A DNA stretch of 64,000 nucleotides from DASSSY01 sp035708205 (GCA_035708205.1 DASSSY010000007.1:248001-312000); one strand, 5' to 3'. Positions 1 to 10,177 are shown, counted from the first letter of the stretch. A program made the numbers and translations. Notes: generated from the letters alone by a model not told the origin.

Positions 1-85
1 GCGTCCTTCTTCTGAAAAATCTCGTTGGAGCATGGATCCTGCAAAGATTATTTCTTTTTTTCTTTTATGAAAATAAAAAAATCCT

Positions 86-93
86 TACCTTCG
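86..93 (+). promoter_or_regulatory. Candidate -7 box for tRNA-Pro
   Basis: TACCTTCG matches the Bacteroidota -7 consensus TAnnTTTG with one change and lies about 55 nt before the tRNA. No clear TTG-type -33 box is seen at the usual spacing, so the call is tentative. Confidence 0.4.
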
Positions 94-148
94 CACTCCT
101 TTTAAAACTAATGCCAACGCATAAGATTACCGGACGGCTTTAGTGTTT

Positions 149-222
149 CGGGACGTAGCGCAGCCCGGTAGCGCACTTGCATGGGGTGCAAGGGGTCGCT
201 GGTTCGAATCCAGTCGTCCCGA
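149..222 (+). tRNA. tRNA-Pro (anticodon GGG)
   Basis: A 74-nt cloverleaf folds by eye. The acceptor stem is CGGGACG paired with CGTCCCG and the discriminator is A222. The D arm is GCGC/GCGC. The anticodon stem CTTGC/GCAAG encloses the loop ATGGGGT, giving anticodon GGG for proline CCC/CCU codons. The T arm carries GGTTCGAATCC. CCA is not encoded. The gene sits directly before an R-M island and a truncated helicase, so it could be an integration site, although no second copy of its 3' end was seen in the window. Confidence 0.96.
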
Positions 223-232
223 CAAAAGGTTA

Positions 233-267
233 GCAAAAACCTCCGCTTCGCGGAGGTTTTTGCTTTT
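233..267 (+). terminator. Rho-independent terminator after tRNA-Pro
   Basis: A perfect 14-bp stem (positions 233-246 and 250-263, ending CCTCCGC/GCGGAGG) closes a TTC loop and is followed by a T run. It lies 10 nt after the tRNA and would end its transcript before the truncated helicase. Confidence 0.9.
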
Positions 268-305
268 AAAAGGGCTCATCGGGCTTGTCCGAATGCGGAC
301 AGTGA

Positions 306-1775
306 AAAAAGCAAAAAAAGGACAGCAATGAAGACCTCGAAAGCATACTTGATGACTGCCAGGCGCTTTCCGTACCGTCCCGGCAATTACAATGGCATTA
401 CCGCAGCCAGCATGAGAGTCTGATCGCCTTCAGTAATGCCGAATATTATGACAACAGCCTGTTTACCTTTCCTTCGCCTGATGACCTGGCCACCCGGGTG
501 CATTATGTCCCGGTTCAAGGGGTCTATGACCGTGGTAAAACCAGACAAAACCGTGCAGAGGCCGAAGCGATCGTCCGGGAAATGGTCAGGTTGCTCTCAC
601 TGCCCGAGCGGGAACGAAAAAGCATCGGCGGGGTCACCTTCAGCTCTGTCCAGCAAACCCTTATCGAAGACCTGCTGAACGAAGAATTTGCCCGAAATCC
701 CGCGCTTGAAGAAGGCAACAACAAGGCTGCAGAACCGCTGTTTATAAAAAATCTCGAAAACGTCCAGGGAGATGAGCGGGACATCATTCTTTTTTCCGTT
801 TGTTATGGTCCGGATGATTCGGGACAGGTATCGCTTAATTTCGGACCGTTGAACCGGGAGGGGGGCTGGCGCAGGCTGAATGTAGCCGTGTCAAGGGCGC
901 GGTACCTGATGAAGATATATGCCACGCTGCGTGCCGACCAGATTGATCTGAGCCGTACCCGCTCAGAAGGGGTTGCAGGATTGAAGGCATTTCTGGCTTT
1001 TGCCGAAAAAGGGAAAGTGGCTTTTATCACGCCGGATGCACCCAGTCGTGAAACACCTGTAGCGCCTGCTCCAATTGCGGAAACGGTGGCTCCTGAATAC
1101 CAAACTGCCAACCTGGAAAAAGAAGAAACGATTGTTTACAATAAAGTAGCAACAGCGAATGAACAACCTGTTCCTTATTCGGTAGCCGTATCGACAAATC
1201 AAAGTTCCGCCTATTCGGTATATAAACCCGCTGCGCTACCGGTCGTGCCGAAGGTTACATACGAAGACTTCCTGGCATATGGCAGCACCCAGACCTTAAT
1301 GCAGCAGATCCGCCAGGTGATTGATATAGAAGCGCCCATTACACAAAACCTCTTATGCCGCCGTGTGTTGGCCGCATGGGGCGTTAGTTGGTTGGGCACA
1401 CGCATCCAGTCACGTTTCGAGCAGGTTTTCAGTGCCATGCAATTAAATTCGACCCAGGACCAGGAAGGCAATACCTGTTTCTGGAAGGAAGAACAAATCC
1501 CAGAAGCGTACACCGATTTTCGGGTGCCGGGTAGCGAGGCGGAACGCCGCAACGCGGAAGACCTGCCTGCCCGGGAGGTAGCCAATGCCATACAGGAAAT
1601 CCTTGCTACCCAGATCAGCATGCCGGAAGATGACCTGGTGCGAGAGGCCGCCAAATTATTCCAGTACGGCCGGGTGGGCGGTAATGTAGAAACCGCCATG
1701 CGTCGGGGGGTACGGGAAGCTATTCAGCAGGGAAAGGTGAAAGGGGAGAATGGGAGAGTTGTGTTTATGGGTTAG
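306..1775 (+). pseudogene. 5'-truncated superfamily-1 helicase (DUF4011/DUF3320 type)
   Basis: The frame is open from just after a TGA at 303-305 to the TAG at 1773-1775, and recognisable sequence starts near 324, long before the first ATG in frame (498). It opens with an LQWHYRSQHESLIAFSN stretch, characteristic of the C-terminal helicase domain in very large DUF4011-type helicases. ENVQGDERDIILFS and RLNVAVSRAR (motifs V and VI) follow, and the end (GGNVETAMRRGVREAI) resembles DUF3320. The Walker A and DEAD-like halves are absent. About 490 residues remain of a family that usually exceeds 1500. It has no start codon or promoter in the right place and directly follows a terminator, so it is probably a dead remnant left by a deletion or insertion beside tRNA-Pro. 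Confidence 0.85.
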
Positions 1776-1899
1776 GGTGTTGCACAAAGGCTCGCTGCAA
1801 AAGGCATGTTGAGTGAAATGTTACCTGACTTTGAGGAACCGTTGGAAGATTCCAAGGTGTATCATATCATCGCATTTCCTTTCTATTAAAATATCATCG

Positions 1900-4542
1900 T
1901 TATTGACTGAGGTCTTTTACTTTTGATACCTGTTTATAGATTATTTCGTCAAAATTTTCAAAGTGTGCTTTTCCGCATTTAATCTTTTGTTTTTCGCTTT
2001 TCAGTAATTCTTGTCCCTCGCTCTTGGTTTCGGCAACAAAGTAAATTTTCTTTTCCCCTTTAAAAATCACCGCCCAGTCAGGATTGTAATTGCCTATTGG
2101 TGTCGGGATCTTGAACCAATTAGGCAGCTTGAAATAAAATTCAATATTCTCGCTGGTTTCGCAGTCTTTGGCAAACTGGTTTTCTACACCGCTGTCAAGC
2201 GGAATATAGTTTTCATAAATCGTTTTATCGGGGTTTGTTACGGTATATGTAAAACTTTCTATGTAAATTTCAAAGTCTTCATCATCGAACAAAGTCATTT
2301 CATACATCTTATTGCCTATCTGCTCATATTTGATCCCGTCTATCATTAAATCATACAACCCATTTTTTATTGTACTGGCAGCATTATCCATGAACATTTG
2401 AGGGTTAACAAAGACCTCGTTAATCCTACCTGAGTTTTTCAATATTTGCAAAATAGTATCTCTCGTCAGTTCAGTTTTGCCTTGGATATATGCCAAAATA
2501 TCCGGTATTTCAATTTTGGGATTATAGTCATCTGATGCACTGTCACTTAAAAGTTGGCCAGAAACGCCTTCTCCTGTTATTAATACCCTTTGTTTGGTAC
2601 TTCTCACGGTTGGCTTCAAGGTTTCGGGCATATCTTTTACCGCTTTCCCTACAAGTGTTATCAAGTCATCTGTTTGATAAGCAACGCTGTATCTTGTTTT
2701 GCTTCTGATTCTCTCCCAAATCTGCAAGAATTTTGGGTCAGCTTCAAAGCCCTTACGATAATTAATTTTCTTACGTGCTGCTTTATTCTTAATGCGGTTC
2801 TCAAACTTAACGCCGCAATCTTCTTCAATTTCTTTTTGTAATGCTTTTGCAAAATCTTCGTAGCGTTCGTTAGCAATTACAGTGAGTTTATTTGTATTTC
2901 GGTCGTGAATACGTTGCCCATTTTGATTGACACACAAACGCAAGCCCCTTCCTATTTCTTGACGTTTCTTGATTTCCGATTTTGTTTCATTTAACGTGCA
3001 AATTTGAAAAACATTTGGATTGTCCCAACCTTCACGTAATGCAGAATGGCTGAAAATAAAACGCAAGGGGGTGTTGATGTCCAACAGCTTTTCTTTGTCC
3101 TGCATGATGAGTTTATAGGTATCATCATCTGCCTTAGTCTCGCCTCCCGTATCTTTTATTCTTCCTTTGCTATCTTGTGAAAAATAGCCGTTGTGAATTT
3201 CATCTACAGAATATGGAATTAAGCCTGAGAAGGCAGCTTTGTTGATTTCAGCCTGATAGATTTCTTCAAACCATTCAGCAAATTTCCCTTTTATCGGATT
3301 CCCGTTTGTATCATAATCACGGTAATTTTTTACTTTGTCAATAAAGAACAAGGTCAAAACCTTAATACCTTTCGGCTTGTAAAACTTCTCTTTTTTCAGG
3401 TGTTCTTCTACCGCTTTTTGAACCATATAACGAAGCACTTCATCATTCAAACCGCCCTGTGTTTCGCCAACGGTAAGCATTTGCCCATTTGAAAGTGAGA
3501 CAATCTGATTGCTTAAATCAATTTCCGTTATTTTCAAGTCCTGATAAATAGCCCGGTCTCCTGACAGCTTGTACAAATCAAACTTATCCCTGTCAACTGT
3601 AACCGATTTTCTCACAACTCCTTTTGGCGTATTGACATCAATTTTTAATTTGGCAATGATTTTATTCTTTCCACTCGGTTGAATTTTTTCCACCTGAACA
3701 AACGCATCATTCATGGCGTTTTCACTTACTACCGAATCCACTTCTATTTGTTTCACCAACCCTAAATCATATGCCTTTACGGGATTAAGCGAATACATCA
3801 GGTTGTAAGGGTTTGTATGCGTTGCCGAATAACGAAGCGTGCAAAGTGGATTCAGGTTTTCAATCGCCTTTTTACGAATTTCTGTTTCCATATTTTGCGG
3901 CTCATCCACAATTACAATGGGGTGGGTGCTTTGAATAAACTCGATAGGTTTTTTGCCTGTCAGTTTATCGTTGGGTTTGTTTATTATATTTTCGTCTTTG
4001 GCAAAAGCATCAATATTAAGAATGAGGATTTGGATGGAATTGGCAGATGCAAAACCCCGCAAATGTGACACCTTTTTACTGTCATACACATCAAAATCGA
4101 TTGCCGCTTTATCATACAGCGATTGGAAATGTTCGTGGGTGATTTGCAGGTTTTTCAAGACACCCTCCCGAATAGCTATGGAAGGAGCAACAATAACAAA
4201 CTTTTTAAAACCGTATAATTTATTTAGTTCGTAAATGGTGCGCAGATAGACATATGTTTTTCCTGTGCCGGTTTCCATTTCAACGGAAAAATTCATGCCC
4301 TTTAACTCGTCAACTTTTTCATTGATACCATTTCGCTGTTGAATGTCCTTTACATTTTCAAAAATTTGACCTTCAGACAAAGCAAGACGATTACCAAAGC
4401 CATTTTCCGAAAACATCACCCCTGTGGTTGAAACAGAAAATTCAAAATCGCCGCCGCTTAAAGGTTGTCCTTCAAAGATGTCGGTAATTGATTTTATTGC
4501 TTCTAACTGATATTCCTGGTTGGGGTTGAAGTGTAGTTTCAT
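1900..4542 (-). CDS. res: Type III restriction enzyme Res subunit (helicase-nuclease)
   Basis: This 880-residue protein is the ATP-dependent translocating and cleaving subunit expected to pair with Mod. Visible motifs are Walker A TGTGKT at residues 91-96, a DExx-type box VDEP at 212-215, SATH (motif III) at 239-242, and a late helicase stretch ending QEIGRGLRL (motif VI). A C-terminal nuclease site reads P821-D822 then E838-T-K840 (NPDWAVI and VAETKSEG), the PD-(D/E)XK arrangement known for type III Res. Length is normal for the family. The ATG overlaps the preceding gene's stop by 4 nt, so it is the last gene of the operon. It looks intact. Confidence 0.93.
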   Translation of the reverse strand: MKLHFNPNQEYQLEAIKSITDIFEGQPLSGGDFEFSVSTTGVMFSENGFGNRLALSEGQIFENVKDIQQRNGINEKVDELKGMNFSVEMETGTGKTYVYLRTIYELNKLYGFKKFVIVAPSIAIREGVLKNLQITHEHFQSLYDKAAIDFDVYDSKKVSHLRGFASANSIQILILNIDAFAKDENIINKPNDKLTGKKPIEFIQSTHPIVIVDEPQNMETEIRKKAIENLNPLCTLRYSATHTNPYNLMYSLNPVKAYDLGLVKQIEVDSVVSENAMNDAFVQVEKIQPSGKNKIIAKLKIDVNTPKGVVRKSVTVDRDKFDLYKLSGDRAIYQDLKITEIDLSNQIVSLSNGQMLTVGETQGGLNDEVLRYMVQKAVEEHLKKEKFYKPKGIKVLTLFFIDKVKNYRDYDTNGNPIKGKFAEWFEEIYQAEINKAAFSGLIPYSVDEIHNGYFSQDSKGRIKDTGGETKADDDTYKLIMQDKEKLLDINTPLRFIFSHSALREGWDNPNVFQICTLNETKSEIKKRQEIGRGLRLCVNQNGQRIHDRNTNKLTVIANERYEDFAKALQKEIEEDCGVKFENRIKNKAARKKINYRKGFEADPKFLQIWERIRSKTRYSVAYQTDDLITLVGKAVKDMPETLKPTVRSTKQRVLITGEGVSGQLLSDSASDDYNPKIEIPDILAYIQGKTELTRDTILQILKNSGRINEVFVNPQMFMDNAASTIKNGLYDLMIDGIKYEQIGNKMYEMTLFDDEDFEIYIESFTYTVTNPDKTIYENYIPLDSGVENQFAKDCETSENIEFYFKLPNWFKIPTPIGNYNPDWAVIFKGEKKIYFVAETKSEGQELLKSEKQKIKCGKAHFENFDEIIYKQVSKVKDLSQ

Positions 4543-5207
4543 TCAATATTCTTTGAGAAATCAAACATTAGGTGATAGAGAAGCACATCATTTTCTCCTA
4601 TGCTGTGAGTTGAGCAATACGAAAATTCAAAACCTGCAATCAATTCTCTGTATTTTAATTCCTGTGTTGTGTTAGCTTTTGTGAATGTGGCACTCAAAAG
4701 GTTATTTATTGAAGCTACATTTTCATTGATATTTAGGCTCTCAACCACAAATCCAATCATCCCGTTGGTTTTATAATGTGTTGAATACGTTTTTGAAGCA
4801 AAACGGCAGATCCCGTTTTCAATATATTTTGCATTTAAACCAGTTGAGCCTTTGGGATTTGTTGCATCCAATCTTTTACACTCAATGATATAGTATGCCG
4901 CTGTTTCTATAAAAGAATTGGCGGTTAGTATCCTTATATCTGTTCTGCCTGCTGTTCTGTCTTCCTGTGTTTCCCTATCAAAGTAGTAAGACTGTAACTC
5001 AATTGATTTTCTTACTGTATCATTGTTCAAATAATTGAGGTATAACACATCTCTTATTTGGTTTTCGTTGTTGCAAAGAGCTACCTTATCTGATAACATC
5101 AAACGATAACAAGTGATCACTTTTGAGAGTATATCTTCAAATTCAGCATTATAGAAAATGCCATTGTGCCCAAAGCCGGACGCGTTTAGTTCTGTAAACA
5201 TTACCAT
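4539..5207 (-). CDS. Unknown R-M operon protein with PD-(D/E)XK-like motif
   Basis: I do not recognise this 222-residue protein as a named family. Residues 88-111 read GRTDIRI, a hydrophobic strand (YYII), then E109-C-K111. With D90 this gives the D...(E)xK spacing of PD-(D/E)XK nucleases. It lies between the second methyltransferase and Res, overlapping both (7 nt with the gene before, 4 nt with the gene after), so it is almost certainly co-translated with them. It could be an additional nuclease subunit, a DNA-binding specificity factor on a nuclease scaffold, or an inactive structural subunit. No signal peptide or membrane segment is seen. The nuclease reading is inference from the motif. 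Confidence 0.75.
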   Translation of the reverse strand: MVMFTELNASGFGHNGIFYNAEFEDILSKVITCYRLMLSDKVALCNNENQIRDVLYLNYLNNDTVRKSIELQSYYFDRETQEDRTAGRTDIRILTANSFIETAAYYIIECKRLDATNPKGSTGLNAKYIENGICRFASKTYSTHYKTNGMIGFVVESLNINENVASINNLLSATFTKANTTQELKYRELIAGFEFSYCSTHSIGENDVLLYHLMFDFSKNIE

Positions 5208-8200
5208 CCTTTTTTCCCTGCTTTAAGAATGGCATCGGCAAACTCATTTACGTCTAAATAACCAATGGCTTTATGCCATAGTCGCCTTTCATTCGGTTTA
5301 AAAATGTAGAAATAATCCTCTTCAAAGCCTCTTATGTCCTTTTGAACAAAGAGCTTATCTGTAACTTTTTCAGAACTAATTTTTGTAAGAAGCGACAATA
5401 TTTCTAAATCGCTATCCTGCTTGCTTTTCCATATAATATCGCCGTTATATTCTTTTGCTGGAATGACTTTAAAGAACATCCCGACTATTTGATTGGTATG
5501 CCATACTTCAACTATAAATTTCCTATCCTTGTTGCTAAGGTTGGATTGGAAACGGTTGAGAAATAATTGAGCATATTCATTAAGAATGCTATCTTGATAA
5601 TCCAGACTGTGAAAAATGGCAGAAAAATTCTTATGTTTCATTGCCATAGGAATCATAGTATTTTGGGCATAGTCAACTAATGCTTTTTCCTGATGGCTTA
5701 ATTCAAATGTTTTTATTATATGCTTATTTATTAAGAATTCTTTCTCTCTCAACTCTTGTTTCTTTCCATTATCAACAAGGGTTTGTGAAAAAATTCCTTT
5801 TTTCAACCGTTCGATTTCTTTTGCTGTATCTATTACATTGTCAGAAAATTTAAATGGAAACCCAAATTTTTCTTCATCATTTATTTGTTGTTCAATCATT
5901 ATTCCTGCAGTGGAAGATACATTTAGAACATAATAAGCAAATAAGGTAGAATTAATCAACCCAGAAAGTAGGTGGTAGCTATTTGTGTCGTTTGATTCTC
6001 GATATTTAACAGAAGTTACTTTGTCTGTAAAGAGTATTTTTTTAGTTGAAATTGCAGAAATAGATTCAAGTTTAGTATTTACGGTTTCTTTAATCAATAA
6101 AACAGGAGGTGTGAATACATCTTTACAGACCTGATTGTCTTCTCTAAATATATATCCTACTTCTTTAAGTTTCCATTTGTGATGTTTAGGAGTTATAAAG
6201 AATTGTTCAATTTCCTTCTTATTTAAGTCCAAAAAGTCCCACCCAACAAGTTCTGTTACATTTATTTTTTTATCTCCATCTTTCCTTTTAATTCCTTGTT
6301 TAACGAGAGCTTTACTTTTTAATAAAAAGTCATTAATCGAATCATACTCATTCCGCAATCGTAAAAGAAAATTAAAATCTAAATAAGACCCATATACCAG
6401 TACTTTCCAAAGCCAGTCATATTCTTTCAATTTACTTTGCTGAACTTCTTTAAAGTCCGTTCGATTAATGGTGAAGATTTTAAAAAGAGAAAAGAAGCGA
6501 CTTGGCTTTAAAGCTATATGTTCAATGATATTTAAATCTGTTGAAGTACCATTGGAATAGTTAAAAAATAACACACAGGCGGGAGCAATTGCTTTGTCAT
6601 TAGACTTGTCAAAAACTTCACGTCTAACTGGGGCTAACTCAAATACTCTTTGTATAAAAAAGTTGTGCAGGAAATATTTTCTGAAAGACTTGCTTTGCAG
6701 ATTATAAAGAACCTTGCTCGTTACGATTAAAGCACATTTTGTTACAGGTTTTGAAAAATCGCGGCTTCGTATTAAAAATGCCTGTGCTATTTCCTTATTC
6801 CCAATTTCAATTTGAGGATTATCCGTTCTTTGCTCTTCTTTCCTTCTTTTTTCAATATACTCAACATACAATGGTTTTGTTTTTTCTCCCTTACCTCTCA
6901 TCCAGGGCGGATTACCCAAAATATAATCAAACTCTATTTTGCCTAATATCTTATTAAAATCTTTACCTTCATCAAAGAAGTCCGCATGGAAAAAGTTCGT
7001 ATTTAAAAGTAGCGGAAATTTAAAGGCATCCTCTATTGCGGCAGGTTCTAAATAATCTAAAAGAGTTAAGTAAATTGAAAATATTGCGACTTGTACAGCG
7101 CTTTCGTCTTTATCAATGCCATAGATATTTTCCTTGACTAAGTTTTTAATTGCTTTTATAAACTTATTCTTTTCTTCCTTTGGCTCTATTCCTGTATCTG
7201 CAACATATTTTTCAATAATTTTCCGTAGTGTTTCCACAAGAAAAATACCGGAACCACAGGCAGGGTCAAGCACTTTGCAGCTATAACCGGAATCAGGATT
7301 GCTCAGTTTTTTTTCAACGGTTTCTTTCAAAATATAATCTACCAAAAACAGTGGAGTATAATAAGCCCCTTCTTTTTTCTGGTTATCCTGCCCGATAAAC
7401 AGTTCATAAACATTACTGATGAACTCAATTGGTATGATGGAGAAATCGTATAGTTCAAACAAAGACGGTTGATTTTTTGCTATATCTTCACCCAGCAGCA
7501 ATCTTTTCAAAACCTGATAATCGCCTTTTCTTACCTGTTTGTATTCGCTTGCAGAAAGTGGAAATAAATCACCGTTAAATCCTTTCTCTTTATCTTCCAG
7601 ATACTCAAAAAACTGCTGTATTTGTTGCGGATTGTCTAATAGCGCACAAAATTCTGCATTAGTCCATGTGCGTAATTTCCCATTGAATTTCATTTTAACC
7701 TTTCGGTCAATCAGGTAACGCACAAATATCACTTTACCTAAAAGGGCATTAACCAGTTTGGCCCTTTTTTCATTGTCGCCAACAAGTAATTGTCGGGCGG
7801 CTTTGATGTTTTGGAGCAAATGATAATCAACCCGGTTCTTATAATCCAAATGCTCTTTATACTGCTCCCATGTTCTGCCTGTTACCAGTTCAAAGTAGGA
7901 GAAATCATTTAGGTTGTCGTTTTCTCCTAACTTTTCCAACGACCTTTTATCTTTTAAATAATTGAAGCCATTGAAAATTTCCACCATATCATTTTCAATA
8001 ATTATGGCAATGGGGCACTCGTTAAAATTCCATATTGCTTCATGCAGGTCTGCTTTATTTGCAGGATTATCAAAAAATAATATCATTGGTTTATTGTCGA
8101 AGCAGAAAAAAGCCGTTGGCTCAATTTTTCGCTCAATAAGCCTTTTAACCCTGTTAGGGAATGAAGTTTCAGTTTTCCAACGATCCTCATTAGTAAGGTA

Positions 8201-8257
8201 AAGTCCGTTATCCTTACTTAAACCAAGCGTTGAAAATATTTCTTCTGTTTTTTTCAT
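5201..8257 (-). CDS. Gamma-class N6-adenine DNA methyltransferase, Eco57I-like
   Basis: This 1018-residue protein carries an SAM-binding block: motif X-like region with GAYYTP at 297-302, motif I DPACGSG at 331-337, and catalytic motif IV NPPW at 449-452. This order (I before IV) is the gamma class found in type I HsdM, type IIG and BREX PglX enzymes. The N-terminal ~280 residues resemble the long N-terminal extensions of such enzymes, but I see no convincing PD-(D/E)XK triad there. The ~550 residues after NPPW probably include a target recognition domain. It starts 11 nt after mod and overlaps the next gene. A second full methyltransferase in a type III operon is unusual. Confidence 0.9.
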   Translation of the reverse strand: MKKTEEIFSTLGLSKDNGLYLTNEDRWKTETSFPNRVKRLIERKIEPTAFFCFDNKPMILFFDNPANKADLHEAIWNFNECPIAIIIENDMVEIFNGFNYLKDKRSLEKLGENDNLNDFSYFELVTGRTWEQYKEHLDYKNRVDYHLLQNIKAARQLLVGDNEKRAKLVNALLGKVIFVRYLIDRKVKMKFNGKLRTWTNAEFCALLDNPQQIQQFFEYLEDKEKGFNGDLFPLSASEYKQVRKGDYQVLKRLLLGEDIAKNQPSLFELYDFSIIPIEFISNVYELFIGQDNQKKEGAYYTPLFLVDYILKETVEKKLSNPDSGYSCKVLDPACGSGIFLVETLRKIIEKYVADTGIEPKEEKNKFIKAIKNLVKENIYGIDKDESAVQVAIFSIYLTLLDYLEPAAIEDAFKFPLLLNTNFFHADFFDEGKDFNKILGKIEFDYILGNPPWMRGKGEKTKPLYVEYIEKRRKEEQRTDNPQIEIGNKEIAQAFLIRSRDFSKPVTKCALIVTSKVLYNLQSKSFRKYFLHNFFIQRVFELAPVRREVFDKSNDKAIAPACVLFFNYSNGTSTDLNIIEHIALKPSRFFSLFKIFTINRTDFKEVQQSKLKEYDWLWKVLVYGSYLDFNFLLRLRNEYDSINDFLLKSKALVKQGIKRKDGDKKINVTELVGWDFLDLNKKEIEQFFITPKHHKWKLKEVGYIFREDNQVCKDVFTPPVLLIKETVNTKLESISAISTKKILFTDKVTSVKYRESNDTNSYHLLSGLINSTLFAYYVLNVSSTAGIMIEQQINDEEKFGFPFKFSDNVIDTAKEIERLKKGIFSQTLVDNGKKQELREKEFLINKHIIKTFELSHQEKALVDYAQNTMIPMAMKHKNFSAIFHSLDYQDSILNEYAQLFLNRFQSNLSNKDRKFIVEVWHTNQIVGMFFKVIPAKEYNGDIIWKSKQDSDLEILSLLTKISSEKVTDKLFVQKDIRGFEEDYFYIFKPNERRLWHKAIGYLDVNEFADAILKAGKKGW

Positions 8258-8268
8258 TTGCTGTTGGT

Positions 8269-10137
8269 CTATATCGTTTTAAAATCCACCCCCGCATCTT
8301 TCATCTGCAGCACGGTGTTCGTTTTCAACTGATCGTTGTCTTTGAAAAGAATATCAAGTGAGATTACCTTTTTAGGTTTGAGCGCAATTATCTTGTCAAT
8401 GCTCACCTGACTGATTTTGTCAGTGGCTATGATTAATTCATTGTCTTTGATGCTGTAGAAGTTATCTATCTTTTCTACTTTATCAGTCAATGAATAACCC
8501 GCTTTCAGTATCAACTCATACAGCATATTTTCCTGTTCGCTGCCTTCTCGCACGGGATTAGTAAAAGCATCTAACTGCTGAACCAGATTTTCTTCGTTGA
8601 TTTCATTACCTCTCCAGATCTTGAAATTGGAAGGAGAGAGTTTAAAGGCTTTGAAGCCTAAGTCAAGCGGTTTTTTAGCTTCCTTGCCTCCAAAATCGAT
8701 TTGTTCGAATTTTTTCTTTTGTTCTTCAGTTTGTTCTGCTTCTATTTTCCTCATTGCTCTGCGAATACGCTCCTTACTTATATCAGCTATCGTTCTATAT
8801 CCTGCTTTAGAGGCTTCGCTGTTATCATCACATAACTCAGGAAGTTGGACCATAATGAAATTACATTTATTATTAGTTTCGACATTAAATTTCATTATAG
8901 CATGTGCTGTTGATGAAGATCCAGAAAAGAAATCCAAAATTAAATCGTCATCTGCTACTGTAAGCTTTAAAAGTCTTATGATTAAAGCAGTAGGTTTTGG
9001 CGTATCAAATAAGTTTTCTTGAAAAAGTTCCAATACCTCTTTTTTACCTTCTTTATTTGACGCTACACTATCCCAGTAATTAGTAGTTGGCTGTCCTTTG
9101 CTTTCGAAATCGTAAACAACTCTTTGAGGTATTCCATCATTATTTTTCCCGAAATAAATTCTTCCCTGTTGAATTAATTTTTCATAACTCTTGAAAGGAT
9201 ATGCAAATAGCCTATTATGCTTTTTACCGGAAGGAGTTGTAATCTCATATTGATAACCGCCTCCACTTAAACCTTTAGAAACCGTAATGGGAACAGGTCT
9301 CCACTTTCCTAATGGAAATTCAGTGGTAGGATCGTTATAACTTTTCTCAATATATTCTTGAGAAATTAATTCCGGCCGAAACGTTGTTAAATTACTTTTG
9401 GCATAAGCCAATATATATTCGCCTTGAATTGCTACATTTTTAGAGTCGCTTGATATTTCTTTTTTTCTCTTCCACATTATGGAAGTGATATAATTCTCCT
9501 CTCCAAAAATCTCATTCATAATCATCCGCAGATTATGCACTTCATTGTCGTCAATATGTACAAAGATGACACCGTCCTCGCGCAGCAGGTTTTTAGCGAG
9601 AAATAGGCGGGGATACATCATGCTTAGCCAGTTGCTGTGGTAATGCCCGCTGTCTTTGCTGTTTTTGCGGAACATACCTTCTTTCATCAGGTAGCCTTCC
9701 TCGTCTTTGTCGCCAATGCGTTTTTCGTAGTCGGCTTTGTTCTCCTTAAAGCTGTCGGGGTAAATAAAGCTGTCATTACCCGTGTTATAGGGCGGGTCTA
9801 TAATGATGCACTTTATTTTTCCGTAATAGCTTTTCTGCAATACTTTCAGCACTTCAAGGTTTTCCCCTTCAATAAAAATATTCTCTGTAGTGTCAAAATT
9901 TACCGATTCCTCCGGTTGAGGTTTCAGTGTGGCAGTAGTGGGTATCTGCAATGCTTTAAAAGCATCGCTTTTTCCTGCCCAGTTCAGCACATAGCGTTCA
10001 TTATTAAAATTGATGTCATCCGTAAAGGTTGCCTTGAATTTTTCAATATCAATCTTACCTTCCGTGAAAATCTCAGGAAAATCTGCTTTTAGCTTTTCTA
10101 ATCGGTTTTTTAGTATGTTCAAGGATTCTCCGTTCAT
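8269..10137 (-). CDS. mod: Type III DNA methyltransferase Mod subunit
   Basis: This 622-residue protein is an N6-adenine methyltransferase of the beta class. Catalytic motif IV DPPYNTGNDS is at 114-123 and precedes the SAM-binding motif I (DFFSGSSS, 402-409), with an intervening variable region of roughly residues 220-350 that would be the target recognition domain. Length, motif order and partner Res at the other end of the operon fit a type III Mod. In known systems Mod sets specificity and Res needs it to cut. It begins 71 nt after the XRE regulator stop. No repeat tract of the phase-variable kind is seen in the coding sequence. Confidence 0.95.
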   Translation of the reverse strand: MNGESLNILKNRLEKLKADFPEIFTEGKIDIEKFKATFTDDINFNNERYVLNWAGKSDAFKALQIPTTATLKPQPEESVNFDTTENIFIEGENLEVLKVLQKSYYGKIKCIIIDPPYNTGNDSFIYPDSFKENKADYEKRIGDKDEEGYLMKEGMFRKNSKDSGHYHSNWLSMMYPRLFLAKNLLREDGVIFVHIDDNEVHNLRMIMNEIFGEENYITSIMWKRKKEISSDSKNVAIQGEYILAYAKSNLTTFRPELISQEYIEKSYNDPTTEFPLGKWRPVPITVSKGLSGGGYQYEITTPSGKKHNRLFAYPFKSYEKLIQQGRIYFGKNNDGIPQRVVYDFESKGQPTTNYWDSVASNKEGKKEVLELFQENLFDTPKPTALIIRLLKLTVADDDLILDFFSGSSSTAHAIMKFNVETNNKCNFIMVQLPELCDDNSEASKAGYRTIADISKERIRRAMRKIEAEQTEEQKKKFEQIDFGGKEAKKPLDLGFKAFKLSPSNFKIWRGNEINEENLVQQLDAFTNPVREGSEQENMLYELILKAGYSLTDKVEKIDNFYSIKDNELIIATDKISQVSIDKIIALKPKKVISLDILFKDNDQLKTNTVLQMKDAGVDFKTI

Positions 10138-10167
10138 TTGCTCACTTATTTTATTTTTTTCATCGGT

Positions 10168-10177
10168 GTTCGCGAAC
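10168..10177. promoter_or_regulatory. Palindrome between xre and mod
   Basis: GTTCGCGAAC is a perfect 10-bp palindrome in an otherwise A/T-rich 71-bp spacer, about 31 nt before the mod start. Its position suits an operator for the XRE protein encoded just upstream. Operator function is inference. Confidence 0.35.

Noticed and set aside
1806..1889. Short plus-strand frame after the helicase remnant (27 codons)
   Set aside because: It continues the helicase frame past its stop and ends in the Res terminator region; probably chance read-through.
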